From assembly GCF_013410565.1 (NCBI RefSeq), contig NZ_JACCFO010000001.1, positions 2,728,001 through 2,792,000 on the forward strand: 64,000 nucleotides of DNA. Reading direction: 5' to 3'. Made by a program: the position numbers and the translations under genes. Under the pieces are notes generated by a model. It searched no databases. It saw only the letters and a program-made list of their open reading frames with translations, and was not told the origin of the DNA. Positions within the stretch are counted from its first letter, which is position 1; every line of letters starts with the position of its first letter. Of the stretch, positions 15,383 to 24,871 are shown one piece after another. The stretch is from Streptomonospora nanhaiensis (GTDB lineage Bacteria > Actinomycetota > Actinomycetes > Streptosporangiales > Streptosporangiaceae).

Positions 15383-17391
15383 ACGCTGTCCACTCCCCCT
15401 GGTCCTGCGGTGCTCTCCCCCGCGCACGGCGCCCCCGACGGGGCGCCCTCCCCTCCGACCGGCGGCCGCGCGCGGCGGTTCCCGCTGGTGGCGGCCGCAC
15501 CGGGGTGAGCGTCGCCACGCCGCACCCCGGACCGGCGGCCCGGATACGACGGCCGGGGCCTCAGCCGCCCAGGCGGGCGGCCCGGGCCCCGACGCGGGCG
15601 TGGTGCGGGCGGCGGGCGCCGCTGTGGCGCTCATCCGGCCCAGCCGGCCCTTCGCGGGCAGGGCGCTGTCGGCCGTCACCCCGCTCAGGGGCTCGCGCGG
15701 CCCGCGCGTGCGCGCCCTCCAGCCCCGCGCCGCGCCGTCGCGCTTCCGGCTCGCGGCCACCGCCCGGCGCACGCCCGGCGGCGCGTGCCGCCCCTTCTCC
15801 AGGTGCTCGACCCGGGTGCGCAGTTCGGCGAGTTCGGCGCGCCGCCGGTCGGCGGCCCGGTCCGCCGCCCGGTCGGGCGGCGCCGCGAGCAGTGCGGCGG
15901 GATCGAGCGGTCCGCCGGCCGGCTGGGCGGTCGGCCGTCCGGCGCCGGATGCGGCGGCGGACGGGGCCGCGCCGGCCTCGGCGTGGTAGTGCTCGGCGAC
16001 GGCGATCAGGTCCCGCGCCCGGCGGGAGGCGCGCTGGGCCCTCGCGGCGGTGGCGGCCACCTCGCCGTCGGCGAGGTGGCCGCGGGCGCGCTCGGCCGCC
16101 ATGGCGTACAGCGCTTCCGCCGCCAGGCGGGGCCGCTGGTCGCCGCGCGGCAGGTTCTCACGGAGTGCCCCGGGCAGGACGGCGAACTCGCGCTCGGCCA
16201 CGTCCCAATCGGGAGGAGCGCCCTCGGCCAGCGCCATCAGGTAGGCGAAGGAGTCGGCGAGCAGCCGCGGCGAGTCCTTCGTGAGCTCGTAGGTGCGGCT
16301 CAACTCCCAGGCCTGCCGCAACTGCTCTCGCCGGCTGCTTCGCAGCCCGCTCAGGCCGGCGCGGTTGTCCTCCGGGGAGCCGGCCCCGGCCTCGTGCCCG
16401 TTTCGGGAGGGGGGCACGCTGCCCTGGTCCCCTGCGCGCAGGATCACGTCGGCGGCGGCCACACGCGCCGTCTGCACCTCGCGGAGCAGCAGCCCGACCG
16501 CCCTGGCATACGCCAACTCGTGGACGTCCCGGCTCGCGGCGAGCTCGCTGTGCGTGTCGCCCAACTCCTCGGACATCTTGGCGAGGAGGGCCGCGGGAAC
16601 CTCCTTGCCGGTCTCCCGCGACGCCTCCAGCCATATCCGCGTGGCCCCTGCGAGCGCGATCCGGCGCCCGAACTCCTGGGGGGTGGTCGCGAGGTCGTCG
16701 GGTTCGGCGGTGAGGTCCTTGGCCGCCACCGCGAGGTCGTAGCGGGCGTGGGCGTCCTCGGTGGCCTCCGCGCGGTCGAGCAGCGCCGTGGCCAGGAGGA
16801 GCAGGCCCTGGGGGCCTTGGGCGGCGCGCCGCTCGGTGTCGGTGATCGCGCCCAGCAGGGTCTGGGCGCTCATCCGGAACTGGTGTGCCGCACCCGTGTC
16901 GCCGATCTCGGCCGCGGCCGTGTGCTGCCAGGCGTGCAGGTCCAGGATGTCGGTGAGGACCTGCGGCACGAGGGCGTCACGCCGGTCCGGCGGCCAGGAG
17001 TGGGCGCTGTCCCGCAGCATCCGGTAGCCGATCCGCAGGTACTGGGCGGCCTCGGCCATGCGCAGAGCCGCGCCGCCGGGCCCGTACCGCTCCAGGACGT
17101 CCTTGCCGACGGCGACCAGCGCGTGGCCGGCGGCCAGGGTGGCGGAGGTCCGCACGCCCTGGAACGGGGTCCGTGGAGGCCCGACGTGGCGTCGAGCACG
17201 CCCTCGACCCAGGCCAGCGCGGCCTCGGGGTGTCCGTCCCGCAGCAGGTCCTCGCCGCGCACGAGTCCGGTGGTGGCCTCGATCAGCAGGCGGTCCGGTG
17301 CGTCCGAGTCGCGGATCTCCCACGCCCGGTTGGTGAACGCGTGTGCCGCCGCGATCTCGGCTCTCTCCCGGTCCTCCCCGTCCGCCGCCAT
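15383..17391 (-). CDS. Helical-repeat protein of unknown function, paralog B (frameshift; no own stop seen)
   Basis: The gene begins MAADGEDRERAEIAAAHAF, nearly the same start as paralog C. After about 74 residues the homology jumps to another frame near 17166-17170, at a run of four Gs on the plus strand; one missing base would restore it. The rest continues SATLAAGHALVAVG and carries the shared signature QAWELSRTYE, LLADSFAYLMALAEG and AALYAMAAERARG-like helices, then a coiled-coil-like ELAELRTRVEHLEKG and a basic tail. No stop codon occurs in this frame before paralog A, so the 3' limit given is only the base before A's start. It may be a sequencing error, a decayed copy, or a real fusion with A. 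Confidence 0.5.
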
Positions 17392-17477
17392 GGCCCGCCT
17401 TCCGCCGCTCGCTGATAGGGCGCCAACAGCATAGGGCCGGGCCGCGCGGACGCCGCGCGCGGCAACCCGGCGCCGCC

Positions 17478-19163
17478 TCAGCCGTGGCGGATCCGGGACC
17501 CCCGCGCCACGGCCGCGGGGTCCGTCGGTGCGGGGCGGCGGCCGGCGGCGGTACCCGTCGCGGCCCTCCGCCCGGCCATGCCCGGCTTCGCGGCGGCGGC
17601 GCGCCCGGCCATCGCCGACGGGAGCCCGCCGCCGCGCGCCGCGCGCTCGGCGAGCCGGGCCGTCTCCGCCCGCAGGCCGTCGAGTTCGCGGACGCGCTCG
17701 GCGGCGGGTTGGAGTTCGCGGGCCCGCTCGGCGGCGGGACGACCGGCGGGGGCCGCGGCTTTCTCGGCCTTCGCGGCGAACCGGTGGTGCCGCTCCGCCC
17801 GGTCGACCGCCTTCCGCGCGCCCTCGACAGCCGCCCTCGCCTTGGCACCGGCCGCCCGGGCGGAGTCGTGCCGCTGCTCCCGGCGCAGCCGGCCCGCGTC
17901 CCCGAACAGGGTCCGCGCCTCGGCGAGCAGCCGGCCCGCCCGCCTGGCCTCGACCGCGTAGAGCACCGCCGCGGCGGTGGGGGCGCGGTGGTCCTGGGCG
18001 CCGAACCGCCTGAGCAGGCCTTTGGGCAGTTCGGCCAGGTGGGAGGCTTCCTCGGGAGCGGGGTCCCGGCCGCTCTCGGCCGCGGCCAGCAGATAGGCGT
18101 AGCCGTCGGCGAGGGTGCGCGCCGCGTCGGGCGCCTCGAACTCGCGGCCGATCCGCCATGCCTCCTGGAGCGCCTCGCGGCGCCGCCGGAACTGCTCGGC
18201 CGCCGTCATGCCCGCCTCGGACAGGGCCTGGGCGTCCAGCCACAGCCCTCCGGCGTAGGCCGTCAGGCTCTCCCGCAGCGCCAGGTTCAGCTCGCGCCGG
18301 ACGCGGGGCTCGAGGTCGGGGCGGCCCTCCAGCTCACCCGCGCGCTGGGCGAAGTGCGCGGCGTTCTCCGCGAGCTCCGCGCCGGCGAACCGCGTCCCGG
18401 CCTCGGTGTGCCACTCCATGCTCTGGCGGTAGGTGCGGGCGCTGAGGTAGCGCAGCGCCTCGCGGTCGGCCGGCGCGAGGACGTCGTCGGTCCGCTCGGT
18501 GAGCGCCTCGGCGCCGTTGAGCAGCCGGGCCCGGCCCTGCGCGTCCTCGACCCGGTCGACCCGGTCCAGCAGCCGCTCGGCGAGCGCCAGCCGCCACCGG
18601 GGCCCGTCCACCGCGCGCTCCTCCAGGGACACCGCCTCGTTCAGTGCCCACTCGGCGTTCTCGCGGTAGCTTCGGGCGGCATCGCCGTCGACGCCGAGCG
18701 CCTCGCGGTGGCAGTGCTCATAGAGGTCCAGGAGAGCGGTCGCGGCCTCACCGATAAGTCCGTCCCGCACGGCTTCCCGGGGCCAGGGCACGGCGGGGTC
18801 GCGCAGCATCCGGTAGGCGTCGGCCAGGTCGTCGGCGGCCTGGACGACCCTGCCCGCGCCCGTGGCGCCGAGCCCCCGGACCAGGTGTGCGGTGGCGTGC
18901 TGGTAGGGGTACCGGCCGCCGCCGGGGTCGCCGGCCGCCTGGTGGGCGGCCGCCTCCACCACGCCGTCGGCCCACGCCTGGGCGGCGGCGTGGTCGCCGT
19001 GGCCAAGCAGCCTCCGGGCGTGCAGCACGGCCTGGTTCAGGGCCTCGCCCAGCGCCGCCACGTCGGCCGTGGTGCGGACGCGGCCCACGCGGTCGAGGGC
19101 GTCGCGCTGGAAGTCGCGGGCTCTCGCGATCTCGGCCCGCTCCCGGTCGTCATCCGCCGCCAT
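17478..19163 (-). CDS. Helical-repeat protein of unknown function, paralog C
   Basis: A 561-residue intact member of the four-paralog family, the best reference copy. It starts MAADDDRERAEIARARDF. Alpha-helices follow one another throughout, with TPR-like spacing. The signature block is EAWRIGREFE, ARTLADGYAYLLAAAESG, LPKGLLRRFGAQDHRAP and AAVLYAVEARRAGRLLAEA (about residues 340-430). A likely coiled coil follows (AERVRELDGLRAETARLAER), then a basic Ala/Arg/Gly tail ending GSRIRHG. No signal peptide, membrane helix or catalytic motif was seen. It lies 50 bases after D and 86 before B. Similar solenoids usually act as protein-binding scaffolds, but I cannot name a partner. Confidence 0.7.
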   Translation of the reverse strand: MAADDDRERAEIARARDFQRDALDRVGRVRTTADVAALGEALNQAVLHARRLLGHGDHAAAQAWADGVVEAAAHQAAGDPGGGRYPYQHATAHLVRGLGATGAGRVVQAADDLADAYRMLRDPAVPWPREAVRDGLIGEAATALLDLYEHCHREALGVDGDAARSYRENAEWALNEAVSLEERAVDGPRWRLALAERLLDRVDRVEDAQGRARLLNGAEALTERTDDVLAPADREALRYLSARTYRQSMEWHTEAGTRFAGAELAENAAHFAQRAGELEGRPDLEPRVRRELNLALRESLTAYAGGLWLDAQALSEAGMTAAEQFRRRREALQEAWRIGREFEAPDAARTLADGYAYLLAAAESGRDPAPEEASHLAELPKGLLRRFGAQDHRAPTAAAVLYAVEARRAGRLLAEARTLFGDAGRLRREQRHDSARAAGAKARAAVEGARKAVDRAERHHRFAAKAEKAAAPAGRPAAERARELQPAAERVRELDGLRAETARLAERAARGGGLPSAMAGRAAAAKPGMAGRRAATGTAAGRRPAPTDPAAVARGSRIRHG

Positions 19164-19213
19164 TCCCCGACCTCCGCTGCGCTGGGCGAACCTGAATCAT
19201 ACGGCGGCGGGCC

Positions 19214-20933
19214 TCACCGGGCGCGGGCCGCCGCCACCCTGCTCGGGTGCGGGACGCGGCTGACCTCCGCGGAGGAGGCGCGCCGGGAGTCCCCCGGCGC
19301 GCCGGTTACGCGCAGCCGCGTCTTCTCCTTGCGGTCCCGCCCATGGCGGTCGGCGATGGCGCGCGCCACCCGGACGCCCGAGAGGAGCGGCGCCCGCTCG
19401 GCCTCGCCGACGGCCGCGTGCGCCTTGAGCGCACGCCGCATGGTGTGCTCCATCTCAATCAGGCGCAACCGGTTCTCCGTGAGCCGCTCGCCCTGCGGCA
19501 GCGTGGCGCGGCGCTCGCCCCGGGGCAGCTCCCCCTTGATCCCCATCAGCTCGCGCTGATGGCGGATGGCCTCGCGGACCGCCGCCAGCGCCTCGCGCGG
19601 TTCACCGTCCTCCAGGTGCTCGCGGGAGCGGGCGTAGGCCATCGACGCCAGCAGTTCGGCGGCCCCGGCCGCCCGGGGGTCCTCGGCCCCGAACGCGCCC
19701 TCGATGCCTCGGGGAAGGGCGTCGAACCGCTCCTGGGCCTCGGCCCACCCCTTGGGTCCCGCCCACGCCAGGGCCCGCAGGTAGTCGTAGGAGTCGGCCA
19801 GGTGGGGCTTGCCGCTTGACCCCGCTGCGCGGCCGGCCTCCCACGCGGTCCTGCACCACTCGCGGTGGGCCGCGAGCGCGGCGTCCCGCTCGGCGCGGAG
19901 CGTTTCCGTGCCGGCGGTACTCCGCGCGGTGTCGGCGGTGTCGGCGGCCTCCCGGCCCCGCTCGGCCGCGGCCAGGTCGGCGGTCAGGGTGTCCGCCCGG
20001 GTCCGGTACCCGTCGGCCAGGTGCCGCGCCACCTCGCGCAGGGCCAATTGGACGTCGACCACGTCCATGCCGCTCGCTCGGACCGGCGCGCGGGTGATCA
20101 GGTCGGCGGCGGTGCGCAACTGGCCGGCCAGGGCGATCAGTTCGACGCGGCTGTCGGTCTCCCCCGCGCTCCGCCACTCCCGGATGGCCTTGCCGAAGGC
20201 GTCGAGCGCCTCGGGCAGGTTGGCGGCGCCGGGCCCCAGGTCCGGGTCGGCGAGCAGCCGCGCCGCGGTCATGCGCAGCGCCCGGTAGGCCGTCCGGCGC
20301 GGGCCGACGGCCTCCGCCTCCGCCAGGGTCCGCGCCTGGAGGTGCAGCAGCCGGACGCGCCACCCGCGCGCCCGGCGGGGGTCGGCGGTCTCCGGCAGCA
20401 GCGCGTCGACGCGCAGCGCGCGCACCATGTCCAGCGCCGCCGACCTGGCCCACGGCGTGGGCAGGTCGGAGCGCGCCACGAGCCGGTCCCGCAGCGCGGT
20501 CAGCTCCGTGGCCACCCGCTGGGCGAGGAGGCGGCGCTCCGCCTCGGGGAGGCGCCCCCACCGCGTGCGCCAGGCGGTGGGCCGCCGTCAGGTGCCGGTA
20601 GGCGTCGTCGAGGCGGTCGAGGTGCAGGGCGCTGCTCCCGGCCGTGAACGCGGCCTCCAGTGCGTAGCGGACGGGCAGGCCGGGCTCCGCGAGCGCCTTC
20701 ACGCCGGCGGCCGCGCTGTCGGCCCACCGGTAGACGTCGGCGAACCGGCCGTCCCCGTACAGGGCCGCGGCGTGCCCCAGGCGCCGGTCCAGGTCCTCCT
20801 CGACGGCCCGCGCCAGCTCGGCGTTGGAGGGTCCGTGGGAGCGCCGCAGTTCGGCGAAGACAACGAAGACCTCCTGCGGCCCGTCCGGTCCCGGCGGCAC
20901 CGCCACCCGCCCCTGCCCGTCAACCCCGTCCAT
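19214..20933 (-). CDS. Helical-repeat protein of unknown function, paralog D (apparent frameshift)
   Basis: The N-terminal ~126 residues (from MDGVDGQGRVAV, including EDLDRRLGHAAALYGDG and RWADSAAAG) lie in one frame and the rest in another. The break is at a run of five Cs on the plus strand (20555-20559): removing one base gives AVGRLPEAERRLLAQRV, which aligns with VLPDTERRVLADTVR in paralog A. The remainder is intact and holds the signature TAWEAGRAAG, HLADSYDYLRALAWAG, LPRGIEGAFGAEDPRAAG and LLASMAYARSREHLEDGE. It is first in the tandem set and most like A. It could be a sequencing or assembly indel, a pseudogene, or a frameshift with function; the good coding quality on both sides favours an indel. 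Confidence 0.6.
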
Positions 20934-21035
20934 GGCCGCCCCCCGCGATCATCGGCTCCGCGGTCATCGAGAGTACTCCCGCGCGGCGCGCCCCACCCCG
21001 CCCCGACCACCGGCAACCGCCCGGCGGGACGCGTA

Positions 21036-21728
21036 TCACACCTCCGGCGGGGCAACACCGCCGCCGTCGAGGGAGGGGGCGGGCCGGACGGTCCCGCTGC
21101 CGCGCAGGGGCGGCACCCACCCGGCCTCGGGGTCGTAGCGGCGCACGATCCGCCCGGGCACCCCGGCGATCACGCTGTAGTCGGGGTAGTCGCCGGGGCG
21201 CACCACCGAACTGGCGGCGACCACGCAGTTGCGGCCCAGCCGGGCGCCGGGCAGCACCACGGCGTTGGCGCCGATCCAGGTGCCGGCGCCGATGCGGACG
21301 GGGGCGTCGGCGGGCCACTGGCGGCCGACGGGCACGTCGATGTCGGCGTACACGTGGTTCTGGTCGGTGATGTAGACGTAGGGGCCGGTGAACACGTCGT
21401 CGCCGACCTCGATCGAGCGGTGGGCCACCACGTGGGAGCCGCGCCCGATCGTGCAGCCGTCGCCGATCCGGATCAGCGGGCGCGGACCCAGGTCCAGGCC
21501 CGGCACCATGCCGGCCGTGAGCGTGATGTCGGCGCCCAGCAGGGTGTGGGCGCCCAGCTCGATCCACGGCTCGCCGAAGATCGTGGCGGGCGGGAAGGCG
21601 ATGGAGGTGCCGGGCCCGTAGGCGGCGAAGCGGCGCGCGGCGCGCGAGCCCGCGCGGACGTCGGCGTTGCGCCGCGCCCAGGACCACAGTGCGCGCAGCG
21701 TCCAGGAGACCAGTCGTGACACCCGCAT
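21036..21728 (-). CDS. Hexapeptide-repeat (left-handed beta-helix) acyltransferase
   Basis: A 230-residue member of the maltose/galactoside O-acetyltransferase superfamily. Hexapeptide turns run from IELGAHTLLGADI through IGDGCTIGRGSHVV, EVGDDVFTGPYVYI and VRIGAGTWIGANAVVLPGA to the closing ASSVVRPGDYPDYSVIAGVP. The candidate catalytic His is in DQNHVYADID. It would transfer an acetyl or similar group from acyl-CoA to a sugar or small molecule in the cytosol. I start at the ATG at 21728; the GTG at 21734 is an alternative. It precedes the four-paralog cluster on the same strand, about 100 bases from D, but no functional link is evident. Confidence 0.85.
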   Translation of the reverse strand: MRVSRLVSWTLRALWSWARRNADVRAGSRAARRFAAYGPGTSIAFPPATIFGEPWIELGAHTLLGADITLTAGMVPGLDLGPRPLIRIGDGCTIGRGSHVVAHRSIEVGDDVFTGPYVYITDQNHVYADIDVPVGRQWPADAPVRIGAGTWIGANAVVLPGARLGRNCVVAASSVVRPGDYPDYSVIAGVPGRIVRRYDPEAGWVPPLRGSGTVRPAPSLDGGGVAPPEV

Positions 21729-21783
21729 CCCCACATCTACTGGCCGGTAGTGACGGGATGCAGCGTATTATCCCCGGCCCCGG

Positions 21784-21820
21784 CGACCGGGCGAGCGGCC
21801 GGGTGCCGCTCGCCCGGTCG
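21784..21820 (-). terminator. Hairpin terminator of the cystathionine beta-synthase gene
   Basis: A perfect 16-bp stem (21784-21799 with 21805-21820) with a 5-nt loop, starting seven bases beyond the stop codon on the minus strand. No T-run. Confidence 0.65.
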
Positions 21821-21827
21821 GCCGGCG

Positions 21828-23195
21828 CTACAGCGACAGGTGCGCGAGCACGTCCTGGCGGGTCAGCAGCCCTGATGGCTTGCCGTCCATCAGCACCACC
21901 ACCGCGCCCGACTCCTGGAGCAGTTCCACGCAGCGGCTGACCGGCTCGCCCGAGCCCACCACGGGCAGCGGGGCGCCCATGTGCCCCTCGACCGGGTCGT
22001 CCAGGTTGGCGCGCCCGTGGAACAGCGCGTCGAGCACGTCGCGCTCGGCGACCGCGCCGACCACCTCGGCCGCCATGACCGGGGGCTCCTCCTTCATGAC
22101 GGGCAGCTGCGAGACCCCGTACTCGCGCATGATCGACACCGCCGTGCCCACCGACTCGTGCGGGTGGATGTGCACGAAGTCGGGCAGGTCGCGGCCCTTG
22201 GCGGCGAGCACGTCGCCCGCCGTGGCCTCCTCGGTCTCCTCGGCCAGGAACCCGAAGTCGGCCATCCACTCGTCGTTGAAGATCTTGCCGAGGTAGCCGC
22301 GCCCGCCGTCGGGCAGCAGCACCACGATGACGTCCTCGGGCGAGGCGGTGGCCGCCACGCGCAGGGCGGCGACCACGGCCAGTCCGCAGGAGCCGCCCAC
22401 CAGCAGCGTCTCGTCGCGGGCCAGGCGCCGGGTCATCAGGAAGGACTCCTTGTCGCTGACCGCGATGACCTCGTCGCAGACGGCGGGGTCGTAGGTCTGC
22501 GGCCAGATGTCCTCGCCGACGCCCTCGACCAGGTAGGGGCGGCCGGTGCCGCCGGAGTAGACCGAGCCCTCCGGGTCGGCGCCGATGATCTTCACCCGCC
22601 CCTGGGAGACCTCCTTGAGGTAGCGGCCGGTGCCGGTGATGGTGCCGCCCGTGCCGATACCGGCCACGAAGTGGGTGATGCGCCCCTCGGTCTGCTCCCA
22701 GATCTCCGGGCCGGTGGAGCGGTAGTGCGACTCCGGGTTGCCCGGGTTGCTGTACTGGTCGGGCTTCCAGGCGCCGGGGATGGTCTGGGCCAGGCGGTCG
22801 GAGACCGAGTAGTAGGAGTCGGGGTGCTCGGGCGCCACGGTGGTGGGGCAGACCACGACCTCGGCGCCGTAGGCGCGCAGCACGGCGAGCTTGTCCGAGC
22901 CCACCTTGTCGGGGCACACGAAGACGCAGCGGTAGCCCTTCTCGGCGGCGACGATCGCCAGCCCCACACCGGTGTTGCCGGAGGTCGGCTCGACGATGGT
23001 GCCGCCGGGGCGCAGCTTGCCGGCCTTCTCGGCCTCCTCGACCATGCGCAGGGCGATCCGGTCCTTGACCGACCCGCCCGGGTTGAAGTACTCGACCTTG
23101 GCCAGCACGGTGGGGGCGAGCCCGCTCGTCACCTTGTTCAGCCGCAGCAGCGGGGTGTTCCCCACCAGTTCGATCAAAGAGTTGTGGACCCGCAT
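21828..23195 (-). CDS. Cystathionine beta-synthase
   Basis: A 455-residue PLP enzyme that joins serine and homocysteine into cystathionine, the first step of transsulfuration. Lys44 in NPGGSVKDR is the Schiff-base lysine; SGNTG (about residues 71-75) and GIGTGGT (near residue 178) bind the cofactor's substrate carboxylate and phosphate. A C-terminal pair of CBS domains (from about residue 330, ending SGLLTRQDVLAHLSL) marks it as CBS rather than cysteine synthase; the heme-binding N-terminus of the animal enzyme is absent. AGAAAGG lies upstream of the ATG, and a TAGAGT -10-like hexamer lies at 23268-23273 on the minus strand. It is monocistronic with a strong terminator. Confidence 0.93.
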   Translation of the reverse strand: MRVHNSLIELVGNTPLLRLNKVTSGLAPTVLAKVEYFNPGGSVKDRIALRMVEEAEKAGKLRPGGTIVEPTSGNTGVGLAIVAAEKGYRCVFVCPDKVGSDKLAVLRAYGAEVVVCPTTVAPEHPDSYYSVSDRLAQTIPGAWKPDQYSNPGNPESHYRSTGPEIWEQTEGRITHFVAGIGTGGTITGTGRYLKEVSQGRVKIIGADPEGSVYSGGTGRPYLVEGVGEDIWPQTYDPAVCDEVIAVSDKESFLMTRRLARDETLLVGGSCGLAVVAALRVAATASPEDVIVVLLPDGGRGYLGKIFNDEWMADFGFLAEETEEATAGDVLAAKGRDLPDFVHIHPHESVGTAVSIMREYGVSQLPVMKEEPPVMAAEVVGAVAERDVLDALFHGRANLDDPVEGHMGAPLPVVGSGEPVSRCVELLQESGAVVVLMDGKPSGLLTRQDVLAHLSL

Positions 23196-23616
23196 CGCTG
23201 AACCTTTCTCACTACGGCGCCGTCGCCCGGCCGCGGCGCCTCCTGCGCGCCGCTGGGCCGTGCCCCGACTCTAACGGGCGCGCCGCCCCGCCCCGCACCC
23301 GGTGACCAGCAACGGAACCGGGACCGCGCGGTGGTGGCCGAGGGGCCCCGGCGAGGGCGCCGGACCGCCCGCCGGGCTCCCTTGCTACCCCGTTGAAGCG
23401 GCGGTGACACGCCGGAGGCGGATCGGCGCACGTCATGTGAACCGTGCGGCGAACGGGAACAACCGCTTACAGGACGGCCGTTGAGTCCACGGATACGCGA
23501 AGACGAACAAACCGGGCACACCGAAACGGCACCCCGTCCGGGCGCGACGGCCGCGCGGGCCGACCGGACGCGGTCTGCCGGGGCGGACCGTGACCGCTCG
23601 ACCCAGGGAGGCGGAC
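23196..23616. other. Divergent intergenic region between CBS and the SGNH hydrolase
   Basis: These 421 bases hold no supported gene. On the minus strand TAGAGT (23273 to 23268) fits the actinobacterial -10 consensus, 73 bases before the CBS start, without a clear -35. On the plus side I could not define a promoter for the hydrolase. Confidence 0.4.
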
Positions 23617-24684
23617 ATGGTGCTGCGCGCCGCACGCGCCCGCAGGATCGCCACGGCGACCGCGTTCGGGGGTGGCGGGATCACCCTGCTGGGCGCCACC
23701 ACCGTGGGGCTCCTCTACCTCCAGGCGCGCATGGCCGTGCACGCCATCGGCTTCACCAAGTGGCAGCCGCCCAAGGCCGACGGCGTCTACGGACAGGGCA
23801 CCGGCACCCCGCTGCTGTTCGCCATGATGGGCGACTCCACGGCCGCGGGCTACGCCGTCGCCGACCCCCTGGAGACCCCCGGAAGCATGCTGGCCTCGGG
23901 CATCGCGGCGGTGGCCGACCGCCCGGTGCGGCTGCGCCGGGTGGCCAAGGTCGGCGCCACCTCGGCCGACCTGCACGAGCAGCTGGAGAAGCTGCGCCGG
24001 CGCAAGCGCGCGCCCGACCTCGCGGTCATCTTCATCGGCGCCAACGACGTCATCCGCCGCATGCGCCCGGCCGACTCCGTGCGCCACCTCCAGGAGGTCG
24101 TGCGCGAACTGGTGGGCATGGGCACCGCCGTGGTGGTGGGCACCTGCCCCGACCTCGGCACGGTGCAGCCCATCGGCCAGCCGCTGCGCTACATCGCCCG
24201 GCGGGCCTCGCGCCAGCTCGCCGCCGCGCAGACCATCGGCGTCGTCGAGGCGGGCGGGCGCACGGTGTCGCTGGGCAGCCTGCTGGCCGAGGACTTTCTG
24301 GCCCGCCCCGACGAGCTGTTCGGCCCCGACCGGTTCCACCCCTCCGCCCGGGGGTACGCGCACGCGGCGGCCGCCGTCCTGCCCTCGGCGTGCGCGGCCC
24401 TGGGCCTGCTGCCCGAGCCGGCGGACCGGCTGGAGTCCCCCCTCGGCGAGGACGTGCTGCCCGTGCACCGGGCGGCGGTGGCGGCCGCCGAGACCGGCGG
24501 CAGCGAGGTCAGCCGGGCCCGGGTCGGCGGCCGCGAGCGCGGCCCCCGGGGCCGCTGGGCCACCCTCATGCGCCGCCGGCCCCGCACCGAGGAGGTCGCC
24601 CCCGGCACCGGGGCCCCGCCGGTCGCGGTCGAGGACGACGACACCGCCGAACACGAGGTCAGCGGGTCCTCGGCCGCCGGCTGA
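23617..24684 (+). CDS. Membrane-anchored SGNH/GDSL hydrolase
   Basis: A 355-residue serine esterase/lipase-like enzyme. Ser74 in MMGDSTAAGY is the nucleophile; IFIGANDV supplies the Asn of block III and GPDRFHPS the Asp/His pair, so the catalytic set is complete. One hydrophobic segment at residues 15-35 is a likely N-terminal anchor or uncleaved signal, which would place the enzyme outside the cytosolic membrane. The C-terminal ~70 residues are Arg/Glu-rich and disordered. The start at the ATG has AGGGAGG a few bases upstream; the frame is open further to a GTG at 23590. The substrate is unknown; this type often removes acetyl groups from glycans or hydrolyses lipids. Confidence 0.85.
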   Translation: MVLRAARARRIATATAFGGGGITLLGATTVGLLYLQARMAVHAIGFTKWQPPKADGVYGQGTGTPLLFAMMGDSTAAGYAVADPLETPGSMLASGIAAVADRPVRLRRVAKVGATSADLHEQLEKLRRRKRAPDLAVIFIGANDVIRRMRPADSVRHLQEVVRELVGMGTAVVVGTCPDLGTVQPIGQPLRYIARRASRQLAAAQTIGVVEAGGRTVSLGSLLAEDFLARPDELFGPDRFHPSARGYAHAAAAVLPSACAALGLLPEPADRLESPLGEDVLPVHRAAVAAAETGGSEVSRARVGGRERGPRGRWATLMRRRPRTEEVAPGTGAPPVAVEDDDTAEHEVSGSSAAG

Positions 24685-24820
24685 GCCCGCCCGCGCGGCG
24701 CGCCCCGCCCCGCCCCGCCGTGGGCGGCGGCGGGCCGGACGCCCGCGGGGGCCGCGCAGCGCGACACGGGACCTCGGCACCCCACTCCGTGGCCGGCTCG
24801 GTTAGCCTTCCTGTAACACC

Positions 24821-24840
24821 GACCGACCTACTGGTCGGTC
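24821..24840. promoter_or_regulatory. TetR-type operator upstream of the thiolase
   Basis: GACCGACCTACTGGTCGGTC is a perfect 8-bp inverted repeat around a 4-bp centre, 31 bases before the thiolase start codon. Its size and layout match TetR-family operators found before fatty-acid oxidation genes. No regulator gene is adjacent. Confidence 0.6.
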
Positions 24841-24871
24841 ACATCGTGTTCCGCTGAGAAAGGCCGCGAAC

